Origin: Trichobilharzia szidati
Lineage: Eukaryota; Platyhelminthes; Trematoda; Strigeidida; Schistosomatidae
Assembly (NCBI GenBank): GCA_944472155.2
Contig: OX235271.1
Span: forward strand, 36,754,633-36,818,632
Direction: 5' to 3'
Length of the DNA stretch: 64,000 bases
A model generated the notes under the pieces. That model was not told the origin of the DNA and searched no databases. It saw only the letters and a list, made by a program, of their open reading frames with translations. Below are positions 10,601 to 20,674 of the stretch, one piece after another. The stretch's first letter is position 1. The number at the start of each line of letters is the position of its first letter. Made by a program: the position numbers and the translations under genes.

Positions 10601-11535
10601 GAAGCCCTATGCTCCACCCGGAACCCAAGGGAATAATAATAATATATTAATCGAATGTTATATTTCTCAATCACACTTTTTATTTATTTTATTTTGAAGG
10701 ATATTTCAATCCAAAGCAAATGTGTGAATAAGGCAAGAAGCATTTTTAAATGAACAAAAAAAGTTCACACATCATTTTTTGTTTCACATTTTCAAGAAGA
10801 CGAAAACAAAAGACAAACTTGTCTTGTTTCAGGATCAAAGTTTTCTTTTTTAAAAAAAAACAAAAGATGCAAGCATACTGTTTAGTACGATACACATATA
10901 GATAGATTGTTTATTATTATTATTTGTTTTCCTCAGTTCACCAATAACAAAATAAGAGAGATTTGAAAGTGAGGAAGAAAAAAAGAGGCAAAACATAAAA
11001 CAGATAAATAAATAAATAAATAACTGAGTAATTATTGAAGAGGAAAGAAATGTAGGGGGTAATTTTTGTTTGTCAATGTCTTTCCTCTTCTCCCATTAGT
11101 ACATCATTAGTTGATAACACCATACCATCATCGAAGGACAGACAGGTTGGTTAGTAGACAAAGTGTAGTAGAAATAGGTAATGAGACCTGTGCTTTCATC
11201 ATGGACACACGCACGCACGAACACACATACACACACATACATGTTATGTTAATGATATGCTAAAATTAGTAGTAATATCAAAAATTATTCTGTAACCGTC
11301 CTATTCCGTGCTTCTTTTAAAAGCATTAACAACGTCAGTCTAATTCTAAAAAGAGAAAGAAACAAAACAAAGCGGTTATAACAGCGAAAAATAATTATTA
11401 TAATAATAATTTTTTTAGGGTGGAACCCTTCACAAAATAAAGTAAGAACAACAGTGGTTTGCGCAGAATAAAATGTCACCATCATTTATTATTATTTTTT
11501 TTTTAATTATAGCTTAAAACAACACAGTATTTTCG
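10601..11535. other. RTE-2 tail remnant, then AT-rich low-complexity DNA
   Basis: 10601-10645 resembles an RTE-2 3' terminus (GAAGCCCTATGCTCCACC ... AATAATAATA). The rest is AT-rich with A/T runs, (AAAT)n near 11008, and CA-rich sequence 11205-11245. No gene seen. Confidence 0.45.
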
Positions 11536-11873
11536 GTGCGTCCGTGGCACAGTGGTTAGGACTCTCGCCGACCATGCACATGGTCCGGGGCTCGATCTCC
11601 TGCCGACGCACACTTGATATCAGTGGTCGGCCTGCTACATTTGGGCTACCGATATCATATGCTGAGAATTCGATACTTGTACCGAAATACTGTGTGGAAT
11701 CAAGCCATAATCAATATCAATATATTTCAATACATGTATGGAATTTTCAGCATGTGATATCGGTAGCCCGAATTTTGAAGGCCGACCATGGATATCAGGT
11801 GTGCGTCGACAGGGGTTCGAACTCCGGACCATGTGCATGGTCAGCGAGAGTCCTAACCGCTGTGCCACCGACG
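11536..11873. repeat. SINE-A2 tail-to-tail palindrome
   Basis: A plus SINE-A2 (11536-11713) followed by a minus SINE-A2 (about 11725-11873) with a ~12-bp AT-rich centre. Arms are about 150 bp and include the tRNA head, GCTACCGATATCATATGC on the left and its near-complement on the right. The RNA could fold into one long hairpin. Confidence 0.75.
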
Positions 11874-12383
11874 TTGGCTTCGTCATCAGCTGCCTACAGC
11901 CTAAAGATATTATTAAGTTTATGTACAGAAACAATTTTAACATACTTAGTCAGAGAGTTCAAGTTTAAACAAACACACCAATGTATGCATACAATTGCAA
12001 TAATAATAATAATAATAATCATTATTATCCCAAACAATAATAATCATACGCAATGGAAACTTTCGGTGTTACGTAATCAGGTGAAAGAGAGGATGAAGAC
12101 ATCCAGTTGCCAGGTCAAGGAAAGACTGAAAACTGCTTCTTTATGAAAAAATAAATCAGGTTTCAGGCGCCTGGTAGAGATTGCTTCGGTAAACATGAGG
12201 AGAACTGAACCCTTCTGCCCAGTGATTATTTTGAAGGATCTTGTAACGTCCACCTCAGGACTCATATCAAAGAGATGCCTAGTTAACGGTACTATGGAAA
12301 GAATTTGTTCCCTTGAGACGTAGACTTTATAATACATGTTGAGGAAATCGGTGGTGTGCTTTACTTTCAGCTCTCTTAACCGT
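11874..12383. other. Unassigned sequence with microsatellite
   Basis: Contains (AAT)n at 12000-12019 and an unassigned 86-codon open frame on the minus strand (12077-12337) with no recognisable domain. I cannot support a gene here. Confidence 0.3.
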
Positions 12384-12815
12384 TGAAAAGCCCTGGAGTA
12401 CTAGACAGCTCTTTTAGTTATCTTAGTTGGCGACTCTCTTCAGAGACTGGGCACCTACTATACTACTACTACTACTAGGGCAGTGAAACTTAGATCTTTC
12501 AGGTCACGAGACCCGCCAGGTGATCAGTCAGTCACCGGTGGCACTATATCGTGAAGAACAAAGCTTTAGGATTGCAATGTGGCTGGTTTCGTTCTGTGGT
12601 TGGAGTCTATGTGTGGTTCTATTCAACAATAAAAGCATCAGGAACTCAAAACTACTTCAACAGTATCATTATCTAGCCTCCTTTGGGTCCCAGTGGTTTA
12701 ATGGTATACGAGCTCGCCTTGTAACCCGAAGGTCCTGGGTTCGAATCCCGGTGGATGTATACTGATGAAGAGTCCCAAACTAGGACGAAACACCTGTCCA
12801 GTACTCCCAGATTTT
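12384..12815. repeat. SINE-B copies (decayed minus, good plus)
   Basis: 12384-12470 is a very diverged minus copy. 12680-12815 is a good plus copy: CCCAGTGGTTTAATGG (A-box region), GGTCCTGGGTTCGAATCCC (B box), then the hammerhead-like module 12759-12804. Helix I is ATACTG/CAGTAC, helix II GTCC/GGAC, and the short helix III region is ACACCTGT. The base at position 3 is A. Confidence 0.7.
12759..12804 (+). ncRNA. Hammerhead-like module of SINE-B (C3 to A)
   Basis: In register this reads: helix I strand ending ACTG, core ATGAAGA (canonical CTGANGA with C3 replaced by A), helix II GTCC-CAAACTA-GGAC, GAA, minimal helix III ACACCTGT, C17, and helix I strand CAGTAC. Fold is retained but C3 normally pairs with catalytic G8, so wild-type activity is not expected. 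Confidence 0.55.
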
Positions 12816-12961
12816 GGTCCACCGAGGGAGAGGGCTCTCGAGTGGTTGCACCACAGGATCATCCTGCATGTCATTCTCGTCTCTCAAGAGGCAGCGATGG
12901 GTGTGTTTGGTTCTCCTGAAAACCAATACCCAGTCAATGGGTGTATCACTGTGTGAATTTG

Positions 12962-13190
12962 GCGTCGGTGGCATAGCGGTTAGGACGCTCGCTGTCCATG
13001 CACATGGTCCGGGGTTCGACCCCCGGCCAACGCACTCCTTTACCTCGCTAATCCAGAAATAATGCTGGTGAAGAGGGAAGGTTGGGCATGAGGCTAGCAA
13101 CCCCATCCTGTAAAATAAACACTGCTACAGAAACTTCAAGCCACCAGCTAGAAGCCCTATGTTCCGCTGGGGAACGTGAGGGAAAAAAAA
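12962..13190 (+). repeat. SINE-A copy
   Basis: Full-length: head GCGTCGGTGGCATAGCGG, B box GGTTCGACCCC, body CTTTACCTCGCTAATCCAG, tail TATGTTCCGCTGGGGAACG and poly-A. The adjoining sequence 13191-13315 is an RTE-1 3' end, so this copy likely landed in an older LINE. Confidence 0.85.
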
Positions 13191-13315
13191 CTTTCCAAGC
13201 ACTTATTTTTTCTCGTTTATTGTGGTTCCTTGGAGTCTTTTTTCTACCTTTGAGTGCTATATAGAGTGTGGCAACTTGAGAACCTTCGTGCAACATTCTA
13301 CGTTAGCCAATCAAT
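13191..13315 (+). repeat. RTE-1 LINE 3' end
   Basis: Contains TTTCTACCTTTGAGTGC ... GAGTGTGGCAACTTGAG ... CATTCTACGTTAG, matching the 3' UTR of the copies ending near 9110 and 35500. Confidence 0.6.
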
Positions 13316-13379
13316 ACGGTAGGGATTAAAAGTAGACGCTAGTACGAGTATTTCATTCTATTTAGTATCATTTTTTTAA

Positions 13380-13620
13380 TTTTTATTTTATTCCTTTACG
13401 TTGCTAGTGGGACATAGGGCTTCAAGCTAAGAGGCTTTGAGGGTTCAATAGTAATAGCTTCTTATTTCTAAGGCATAGGGTTGCTAGCCTCACGCCAAAC
13501 CTTACCTTTTTACAGACTTTAGTATCGGCCTAGGGAGATTCAAGAGTGTGTCGGCCGGGGATCAAACCCAGGACCAGTTGAGGCACGGTCGGAAAAGTTC
13601 TACCACTGAATCAGCAAGCT
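13380..13620 (-). repeat. Diverged SINE-A copy
   Basis: Inverted tail (GCTAGTGGGACATAGGGC), inverted body (GGGTTGCTAGCCTCACGCC) and inverted B box (GGGGATCAAACCC). Many substitutions and a replaced anticodon-region indicate an old insertion. Confidence 0.65.
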
Positions 13621-13841
13621 ACTTTTCGTCAAGTGTTAGTAGTCCTAAAAAAACTCGATTATAGTTTCAATCGCTAGATATTAGACTGATAAGTGATAGC
13701 AACCACGTTTCACTTAACTTTTTTTAAAATTAGAATTTCGATCTTATCATATGAAATGTCTACACAAGGCTGAGAAAGATATCAAAAAGAAAAAAAGAAG
13801 AGAATTGACAATGTAATATGAGAATGGAACAACTAACAAAC

Positions 13842-14093
13842 CTGATCTCCATCAGGTGCTTCTATAGTTACTGTTGGTGGCGGATCCATAGCTTCATCTG
13901 TTGTGACAATATCTTCTGGTCTCGGTGCTCTGGGTGGGAATTGACCATCCCATGTTGCATCAACTGTAGTATAAATATTAGACCTAGGCACATCTCTAGT
14001 ATCTCCAGGAGCTTCTGCTGTTGAAGTTCCATTTGATGAAGATGTGTTTGATACTCCTAGGACAGAGATGATATCCCGGAAAATTGCTTCAGC
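13842..14093 (-). CDS. Internal exon of a host gene (84 codons, phase 0)
   Basis: 252 bp open on the minus strand, preceded by a T-rich tract and AG (14095-14094) and followed by the GT donor GTTTGTTAG at 13841. Both ends are phase 0, so it can be skipped without changing frame. The peptide starts AEAIFRDIISVLGVSN, then a Ser/Thr/Asn-rich stretch (~16-26), EAPGDTRDVPRSNIYTTVDA, and a Pro/Asp/Glu-rich end (FPPRAPRPEDIVTTDEAMD). No domain recognised; composition suggests a mostly disordered, acidic linker, with the first ~15 residues possibly ending a folded domain. It is not repeated elsewhere in the window and has no retroelement motif. No start, stop or partner exon could be joined with confidence. 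Confidence 0.7.
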
Positions 14094-14396
14094 CTAAAAA
14101 AAACACATAGAAATACATCGAACATATTTAAGTATAGCATAAATATTAAATTATCTCTGTTCTACACACTCATTACACATCATGATAGAATTTATATGGG
14201 GAAAAGCCTCTTTTAAAGAGAATACACTTCATTATCGAATAAAAAATGCTACATTTCTTATTATCACCATCATTAATATTACAAAAAATATGAAGGTAAT
14301 TAGGGGTATTCAGTACAGAAAAAACAAATGATTCCACTTTGTGAACAGTGATATAAATGCCCACATCTCATAGACTATATAATGAGTAGGAACTAC

Positions 14397-14726
14397 TGTA
14401 ACGACAGAAGACAAGGATCAGGCAACATATCGTTTATTGAGGAAATCAACAGATATTTATGGATTTTTATGTACATTATTATTCGCTATTGTTGGTAGAG
14501 AAGAAACGTCTTCTGATTGGTTGTTTTCTTGCTGAAGGTTATTCTGTCATCTCTTTGTTGCCGTTTCTTAGACAGTCCGTTGATGTATCTGCTAATCGTA
14601 TCCGCCCACGCTAGGTCTCCTGCGATTGAATGTTGAGTTAGTCTTTGTTCTTGTTTTTTTCTCATGACGAAGATTTGGGATGTAAACATTGACGTAAAAT
14701 TCAGCTAGCAGACAGCTCTCACCACA
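14397..14726 (-). repeat. Solo LTR (second subfamily) with TSD CTAC
   Basis: TGTAACGACAG ... CACCACA on the plus strand, flanked by CTAC at 14393-14396 and 14727-14730 (perfect). The body resembles the LTR at 7499. It lies about 300 bp upstream of the host exon in gene orientation, so it is probably intronic. Confidence 0.85.
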
Positions 14727-14739
14727 CTACTAACTCAAA

Positions 14740-14875
14740 TTCAACGCATTCCTAGCCAACAGTACGTTCGGAGAAGGAAGATTAGCTGTGAGGTTAGCTA
14801 TCCCACCGAGTAAAAAGAACACCACAGCTACTGAAACTTCCATCCAGAAGGCAAGGAATGAGAAAAAAACTAAAT
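14740..14875 (+). repeat. SINE-A 3'-half remnant
   Basis: Shows only the body and tail (GAAGGAAGATTAGCTGTGAGG, ACTGAAACTTCCAT), heavily diverged. Confidence 0.4.
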
Positions 14876-14954
14876 GATACGAGTAGACGGAAACCACTCA
14901 TATCACCTATATTTTTTTGCTAACCAAATCGAATAAGTGAATAAAACATATTAT

Positions 14955-15160
14955 GAAGTAATTTGGTGGAATCCAAGATGCATATTTCGTCGCATTTGGG
15001 ACTCGTCATTCGAATGTACCTGCATTCTACAATGAGTGATGGTATTCCCATTGAAACTCGAACCCAGTGCCTGATGGTTTCAAACGCTAAAGCATTATCC
15101 AGTCGACCAACTGGGCCACGAAAGCCTATTCTTGTTCAACGAGTGTCAGTTCAGTTATTA
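14955..15160 (-). repeat. Sm-alpha-like hammerhead SINE
   Basis: Inverted copy: B-box region (CACTGGGTTCGAGTT), the CACTCATTGTAGAATGCAGG spacer, and a hammerhead segment with GACGAGTCCCAAATG. Helix I is disrupted, and the position before TGACGA is A, so the ribozyme is presumed dead. The 5' leader (15130-15155) resembles that at 26310 and 57180. Confidence 0.65.
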
Positions 15161-15165
15161 TTTAT

Positions 15166-16206
15166 TTATAATTCAATTTTAATTTTCCCGTTGACTGATT
15201 GAGTGATTGATTGATTGAATCGACAGGCTCGGCTCATTGTGAGGATGCCTCGACAATCCTCAGAAAATTCCCTGGATTCAACATAGAACTTGGCACCGAG
15301 TGATTTTCCCTCCTTGCCCAACACTCTACGCCTAACGTCAACATTACTTACTTTATTATACCACCTAACGTGATAAAGAGATCGTAGACATCTGTGATCG
15401 AAAACAGTCAACCTTTTCATGTCTTCAACTCGTATTGGCCATGTTTCAGAGCAATGAAGGACGGAGCGAACTGCTGAGCAGTACACACGTCCCTTGGTTG
15501 ATAGCCGGATGTCACGCCTACGCCAGAGATGGTGTAAGTTAGCGAAAGCAGCCCAAGCTTTCTGGATCCGTGCTGAGATTTCGTCACCAATCAATCCATT
15601 GGTGCTGATACAACTTCCCAAATAGGTGAAGTGGTCAACATGTTCTATCACTTCACTCCCTATCACTAAGCTAGGAGTTGACGTAGTCCAGTCCTGTAGC
15701 AGCATCTTACATTTTACGGGGGCGAATCGCATGCCAAACATACGAAGATTGCTGCTCAAGGTGTTCAGAAGACTCTGCATTTTGTCAGCGTCCTCCCCTA
15801 ACAGGACTATGTCATCTGCATATTCTAAGTTCATAAGACTATTCCCTGGTAACAAGTCGATTCCTAAGTCGTTAAGTTCAGTTAAGGATACTTCCATTAG
15901 CATATCTATGATGAAGTTAAACAGAAAAGGGGAAAGTGGACATCCTTGACGGACACCACTGGTTGTTATCAATTCAGATGACAATTCCCCATAAGCCCTT
16001 ACACAGCTACGTGAGTTTGAGTAGAGTGCCTTGATTAGTGCAATGTACTTTCTCGGCACTCCCTTCACAGTCAAACATTGCCATAGTACCTTTTGATCCA
16101 CGGAGTCGAAGGCCGCCTTCAAGTCAAGAAATATGGCAATTGTTGGACGCCGAAAAGTGTGTCTATGTTCTAGGATCTGTCGGAGAGTGAAGATATGATC
16201 TATGCT
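15166..16206 (-). pseudogene. RTE-1 LINE reverse transcriptase, 5'-truncated (best copy)
   Basis: Longest LINE frame in the window. From the 318-codon frame the protein shows RT block AAFDSVDQKVLWQ (res ~3), RQGCPLSPFLFN (~58), active site YADDIV (~100), a thumb-like region, and C-terminal blocks WRRRDIRLSTKGRVYC, FDHRCLRS and VSNVDVRRRVLG. Reading further upstream in the same frame continues IDHIFTLRQILEH and IAIFLDLK to about 16206, where the copy ends. A deletion joins RRRVLGKEGKSLG to the 3' UTR (AKFYVES), so the LRWLGHVLRM block is missing. Endonuclease is absent. RTE-like (schistosome SR2-type) assignment is from motif style and is inferred. Confidence 0.85.
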
Positions 16207-16290
16207 TCAAGTTGATCCTCACACATAGTCGAAGCATCTGCGCAACATAAAAGCTGAACATTTCGGTCAAATTAATCAACAGGAAAATTA
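16206..16290 (+). repeat. Sm-alpha 3' tail remnant
   Basis: CGAAGCATCTGCGCAAC ... CATTTCGGTCAAATTAATC matches the downstream tail of Sm-alpha copies at 26465 and 36860. No ribozyme present. Confidence 0.5.
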
Positions 16291-16626
16291 AAGACACATA
16301 TTATATGCTTAACAGAAGTGTAGTAATTGCTTCAAAATATTATTGTTCGAATATATAGTTGAGCTGCTTAAAAGAAACTAGAGTGAAATATCTGATTTTA
16401 TAGACTGCTACTTTTTATGTGAACTCAGTATATATATCCAGCAGATTCGTTCAGAAGCTCATCAGAGCGTTAAATATAGATACATAAGGTAGGTTGTTCA
16501 TGATAAAATCTGCCTTGAAATAAAACTAACTACTACATGTAATTTTTATCCCATTGTATATGCAAATGACATGCTTCACAAATTATGTTGTCACATAATT
16601 CAATAAACCATTGATATACGTGGTCT

Positions 16627-16858
16627 GCGTCGGTGACATAGCGGTTAGGACGCTCGCCTACCATGCACATGGTCCGGGGTTCGATCTCCGGCCGACGCAT
16701 TCCTTTACCTCGCTAAGCCAGAAATAATGCTGGTGAAGAGGAAAGGTTGTGTATGAGGCTAGCAACTCCATCCTGTAAAATAAACACTGCTACAGAAACT
16801 TCAAGCTTCTAGCTTGAAGCCCTATGTTCCACTGGGAACGTGAAGGAATAAAAAAAAA
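16627..16858 (+). repeat. SINE-A copy
   Basis: Full-length and close to the family consensus: GCGTCGGTGACATAGCGG, GACGCTCGCC, GTTCGATCTCCGG, body CGCTAAGCCAGAAATAATGC, tail CTATGTTCCACTGGGAACG, poly-A of 9. No convincing TSD by eye. Confidence 0.85.
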
Positions 16859-17283
16859 TACGTAGCAGTGAGCCCATTAATTAATTGTGTGAAGGCTGGT
16901 GTGATACTACCTGTAAGGTGCTTAAATCTCGAATAAGCGGAGTGGAATTACAGGCTATGACCACCCCCCACCAGATGAAACTAGAATGCCAAATCCGATG
17001 AGCCAGAACATCACAAACACTGAATGTAGACATACCAGAAGAAAAAAACCCTAGAATATCTGAAGGTTTTGTTCTACTAATTGATAATAATAACCTCTGA
17101 CCTTTGTTGTCGATTAAATGCTTTAAAAACTGTACAGTTTTGAGGTGAAATTACGTAAAGTAGAGATCTCTTTGCTGTCTTATGTATTTTTAATTACATA
17201 ACATGGGAATTTTTTCATACATCTGAAGACTTTAAATATATATACATATATTCACAAGTGATATTGGTAATATATACAAGTGG
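16859..17283. other. Unassigned sequence
   Basis: AT-rich, no reading frame or repeat match. It flanks the PLE insertion at 17298. Confidence 0.4.
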
Positions 17284-17352
17284 AATTAGTTTTGATTATA
17301 ATAAAGGTTTTTGTATTTCCCAATGAATGAAAAACAAGACGATATTGTTTTT

Positions 17353-17396
17353 ACTGACGTTTCGCTATTTAATGCTGCTAATAGCCTTATCAAAGT
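17353..17396 (-). ncRNA. Hammerhead-like motif in left PLE arm
   Basis: Minus strand: helix I TACT/AGTA, core TTGATAA (C3 to T, G8 to A relative to CTGANGA), helix II GCTATT/AATAGC with a 10-nt loop, then GAAAC and GTC with the minimal helix III typical of PLE hammerheads. Sense to the PLE coding strand. The two core substitutions suggest loss of activity. Confidence 0.5.
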
Positions 17397-17862
17397 ATTA
17401 TTAAACCGGAATTTACAAAATCTCAGCATATATATAACAAACAGTTAGGGGGTGAGAAAATAGACATAGGTCAAGTTAAAGGGACATATTGAAAGTAAAA
17501 ATAGCGATGAAGATAACTAAACCAAATAACAAAGGTAATAGTATGTCTGTTATGATATCAAAATAAAGTTTACTAACTTGATCATCGTTCGTCTGTCTGG
17601 GGGCATTTTTAGTTGTCAAGTTGGTCATTTGGTAAAGATAACAAAAACCATCATGTGTAGATTGTTGGATTTGATAAGTGTATAAGATTATAAAAGTAGT
17701 GTGTGTTTGCATATCGAACTTGCGTATCACATTCGTGTTGATTTTGTCACTTGGTGGGGGAGGGGGTGTTGTATTCAGGTCAGATTCTGTTTTAGTTCAT
17801 CATTCCTATTCAGGCAATTTGGATTCCACTTGATATGAGGTACTTCTGATATTAGACGTTCT

Positions 17863-18680
17863 TTATGATTTCTGAAATTCTTCAAAATTGTCAAAATTAA
17901 TTTTGTCGCCTGATTCTATAGCGTGTAGACCTATGGCTGATGATTTTTCAAGTTTTTCTAGTTCAACCGGATTTCTCGGTGGTCGAACAGATGCTCTACG
18001 GTGTTCATTTCTTCTGATTTTGATTTCTCGAGATGTTTGTCCGATGTATATCGCATCACATTCCAAACATTTTATTTTATAGACACAATTAGATAGAGAA
18101 TCTTTAGGGATCTGGTCTTTTATATGGACAAGGTTGTTTTGTAGTGTGTCTGATGTTTTGAAGAGAACCCTAATGTCCAGCTGATTGAGTACGCTTCCGA
18201 TATCGTTTGACGTCTCTGCTCTATATGGTATGACAACTGCTGAGGTCCCTGTTTTCGGAATGCGTTTTCGACCATACTTAATGTCTGTGTTGATTTTGTT
18301 GATGAAGTTCCTTGGGTAGTTGTTTTGCTTGAGAGTTTCAGTAATGTTTGATATTTCTTCTTCTTTTTCTTTCTCATCCGTTATCACAGAGTGTGCTCGT
18401 CTAAGAAAACTTGAAACAACTGGTACCTTTGCACTGATGGGGTGTGATGACCCGAAGTCTAGATATTTATTGGAGTGGGTTTTGTTCCTGAATATGGATA
18501 TACTAAAATGTCCGTTTTCCCTTCTCTTAACTAGGTAGTCTAGAAATGGTAGTTCACCGACGTCTGATTCTGCTTCCGAAGTAAACTGGATTCTGGGAGA
18601 TAGACAGTTTATTTTCTCCATAAATGAACTGTGTAGATCTCGTTTTAGCACTACAAAAGTATCATCTACATATCTTAACC
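17863..18680 (-). pseudogene. PLE reverse transcriptase C-terminus plus GIY-YIG endonuclease
   Basis: Open 262-codon frame (18651-17863) whose reading extends upstream through RYVDDTFVVLKRD (RT active site VDD, ~18680). Just upstream, in shifted frames, is NGVAVGSPVSPIVADLFM (RT block, ~18760-18710). Then ELPFLDYLVKR, a basic linker, and the Cys-containing GIY-YIG domain CVYKIKCLECDAIYIGQTS (res ~188-206) followed by REIKIRRNEHR. The catalytic Tyr pairs (VYKI / IYIG) and downstream Arg appear present. No stop until 17863. This is the most intact PLE nuclease in the window, but the RT N-terminus is gone. Confidence 0.85.
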
Positions 18681-18930
18681 CTATTTTAGGAGTGAGTATG
18701 CTTGAAAAGATGTTATCATGAAAAGGTCAGCGACTATTGGGGAGACTGGCGAACCCACAGCAACACCATTCGTCTGTCTATATAAACCATTAATGTTGTT
18801 ATTCGGTTTCGTGATCTTCATTGTTATTTTGACTTTCAATATGTCGTTTTAACTTGACCTAGGTCTATTTTCTCACTTCTTAACTCTTTGTTATATATAT
18901 GTTGAGATTTTGTAAATTTCGGTTTAATAA

Positions 18931-18976
18931 GACTCTGATAAAGCTTTTAGCAGCATTAAATAGCGAAACGTCAGTA
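18931..18976 (+). ncRNA. Hammerhead-like motif in right PLE arm
   Basis: Plus strand: helix I ACT/AGT, core CTGATAA (only G8 replaced, by A), helix II GCTTTT/AATAGC with one mismatch, GAAAC, GTC. It is the inverted partner of 17353-17396 and is antisense to the PLE ORF. Confidence 0.5.
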
Positions 18977-19119
18977 AAAACAATATCGTTTTGTTTTTCA
19001 TTCATTGGGAAATACAAAAACCTTTATTATAATGAATATCATATAACCAATGCCCAAATTTTTTAAAACTGTTAAAAGTGAACTTGGTTTGGACATATAT
19101 AACGAAATTAGTTTTGATT

Positions 19120-19454
19120 TAGAAAAAACTGATGAGTAACGTTTGACCAAATATTTAATTGTTTCAGCTTAATCAATAAAGCATCTCATACCAATATTCA
19201 CACGTCATTGATTTGAAACATCTCACAGCACGCATGATAAATAGCCAAGAACAAAATTACATTGACAGTTTTATCACAAATTAATATTAAATTTGCAGAA
19301 CTAATGAAAATCAAGTAAAAAGCGCTGGGACAACCGTTTTGTTCTAGTTAAGAATAATTCAGAAGTACACACCTATGAGCCTAACAGCGGCTGAATCTAG
19401 GACCAATCAAATCCCTGAAACCAAACAGCACTTGGAAATTGACAATGCAGTTGG
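19120..19454. other. Unassigned sequence
   Basis: No gene. The last ~100 bp (19330-19440) may be an extremely diverged SINE-B tail (AACCAATC-like), not claimed. Confidence 0.35.
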
Positions 19455-20145
19455 ATTCAAGTGATTATTGATTATTCTCTGGGGTTCCGAGTGGAACATA
19501 GGGCTTCAACAACACACCTTCACTTTGTTCTGTTTTCTGCCATCCTCTACAGCCGGGTCCACGATTGACCAAACTCTCTCCTCTCTTCCTCGCCACACGA
19601 TCTCCTTCATGTCACCCTCGCACAGACGACCCACTCATCGCTCCCCATTTGGATTCCACTCCAGCGATGACCTGCATTATGCGCGATGTCATTCGGCAGC
19701 CTCCTCAATGTATGCCCGATCCATCTCCAGTTTCTCCTACATACTTGTTGAGTGATTGGCTATTGGTTGGTTTGTTCCCAGCCACAGTTTCTTGTTGCTT
19801 ATTCTTTCTGGCCATTTGATCTTCAGTATGCAGCCAGCGAAGGCAGCTGTTGATGAAAGTCTGCAACCCGTTGGAAATCCTTTTCGTGACACGCTGGCGA
19901 AATTTCTGACCCATAAAGAAGAACCAACTTCACTTTGGTGTTGAAAATCCAAATCTTGTTCTTAAGGCTGAGTGCAGAAGATTTCCAAACTGGTTTTAGG
20001 TTGATGAAGGCGTATCTTGCCTTTCCGATCCTGGCTGGCTGGCTGGTTTTGATATCTTTATCCGTCCTGACTGCCTGTGGTTGAAACGATGCTTCTCAGA
20101 TAGGTGAAGGAAGTAACCTCTGTTAAATCTCTCTCGTTGCTGTTG
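19455..20145 (-). pseudogene. RTE-2 LINE 3' region
   Basis: Begins on the plus strand with the inverted 3' terminus (GGGGTTCCGAGTGGAACATAGG), then the inverted 3' coding region. On the minus strand the motifs include NGLQTFINSCLRWLHTEDQMA. Continuation to about 20145 covers the region upstream of it. Opposite orientation to the copy at 20675, and about 530 bp apart. Confidence 0.7.
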
Positions 20146-20159
20146 TTGTTGCCTCGCCT

Positions 20160-20290
20160 AGTTAACTAGCTCGCTAGTTTCTTAGCCAGTCCCAATTCCA
20201 GGTAAAGAGGGAGGGTTAGGTGTGTGGCTAGCAACCCCACACCACTAAATCTTTCAAACCGTTAGAGAAACTTCAACTGGATTCAAGTGA
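20160..20290 (+). repeat. SINE-A 3'-half remnant
   Basis: Contains AAAGAGGGAGGGTTAGGTG, GGCTAGCAACCCCA and GAGAAACTTCAACTGG, matching the SINE-A body. No head. Confidence 0.5.
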
Positions 20291-20674
20291 ACAGACCACT
20301 TATTCAACATTTTTTTCTTAGAAGTTTGATGCATAATTCTCACTGATCTCGCATAAACAACCTGATATGATTCAAGGGTGAGTAGTAGACTTCAGTCTTC
20401 CTTTCTCTGAATGTCCTCATATATGACCATGCGTTCATAGCCTCAGACAAGAGGTAGTGAGTGTTCCTCACAAAAGTAAAAGGATGAGTACGAATATCTG
20501 ACGCTTACAAGCACACTGGTGTACATTCAGGTCTACCTATCAAATCTGTGGTGCACATCGCGCCTCCGGAATTCGAAAGGATGATATGACGTATGAAGTT
20601 GCTTTGGTTACCGGAAACCATGGGACACATAGCTTCTGACACTGTTTCACCACTGCCTTGTGGACTAAACTTCA

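Larger units (their letters stand above)
17298..19105 (-). mobile_element. Penelope-like element with inverted terminal arms
   Basis: A PLE on the minus strand bounded by near-identical inverted arms, 17295-17530 and about 18820-19033, each containing the hammerhead-like core described separately. AATTAGTTTTGATT occurs exactly at 17284-17297 and 19106-19119 and is the likely target duplication; 73 bp of extra sequence lie inside the right copy. Between the arms is RT (from the GSPVSP block) and GIY-YIG coding sequence. The RT N-terminal part is missing. An inverted partial copy at the 5' side is a known arrangement for Penelope-type elements. Confidence 0.8.

Noticed and set aside
11285..11485. 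Minus-strand frame with an Ile run
   Set aside because: Arises from an AAT repeat; no other support.
12696..12755. Functional tRNA gene
   Set aside because: It has A and B boxes but is one of many dispersed SINE heads with no proper cloverleaf and a SINE body attached.
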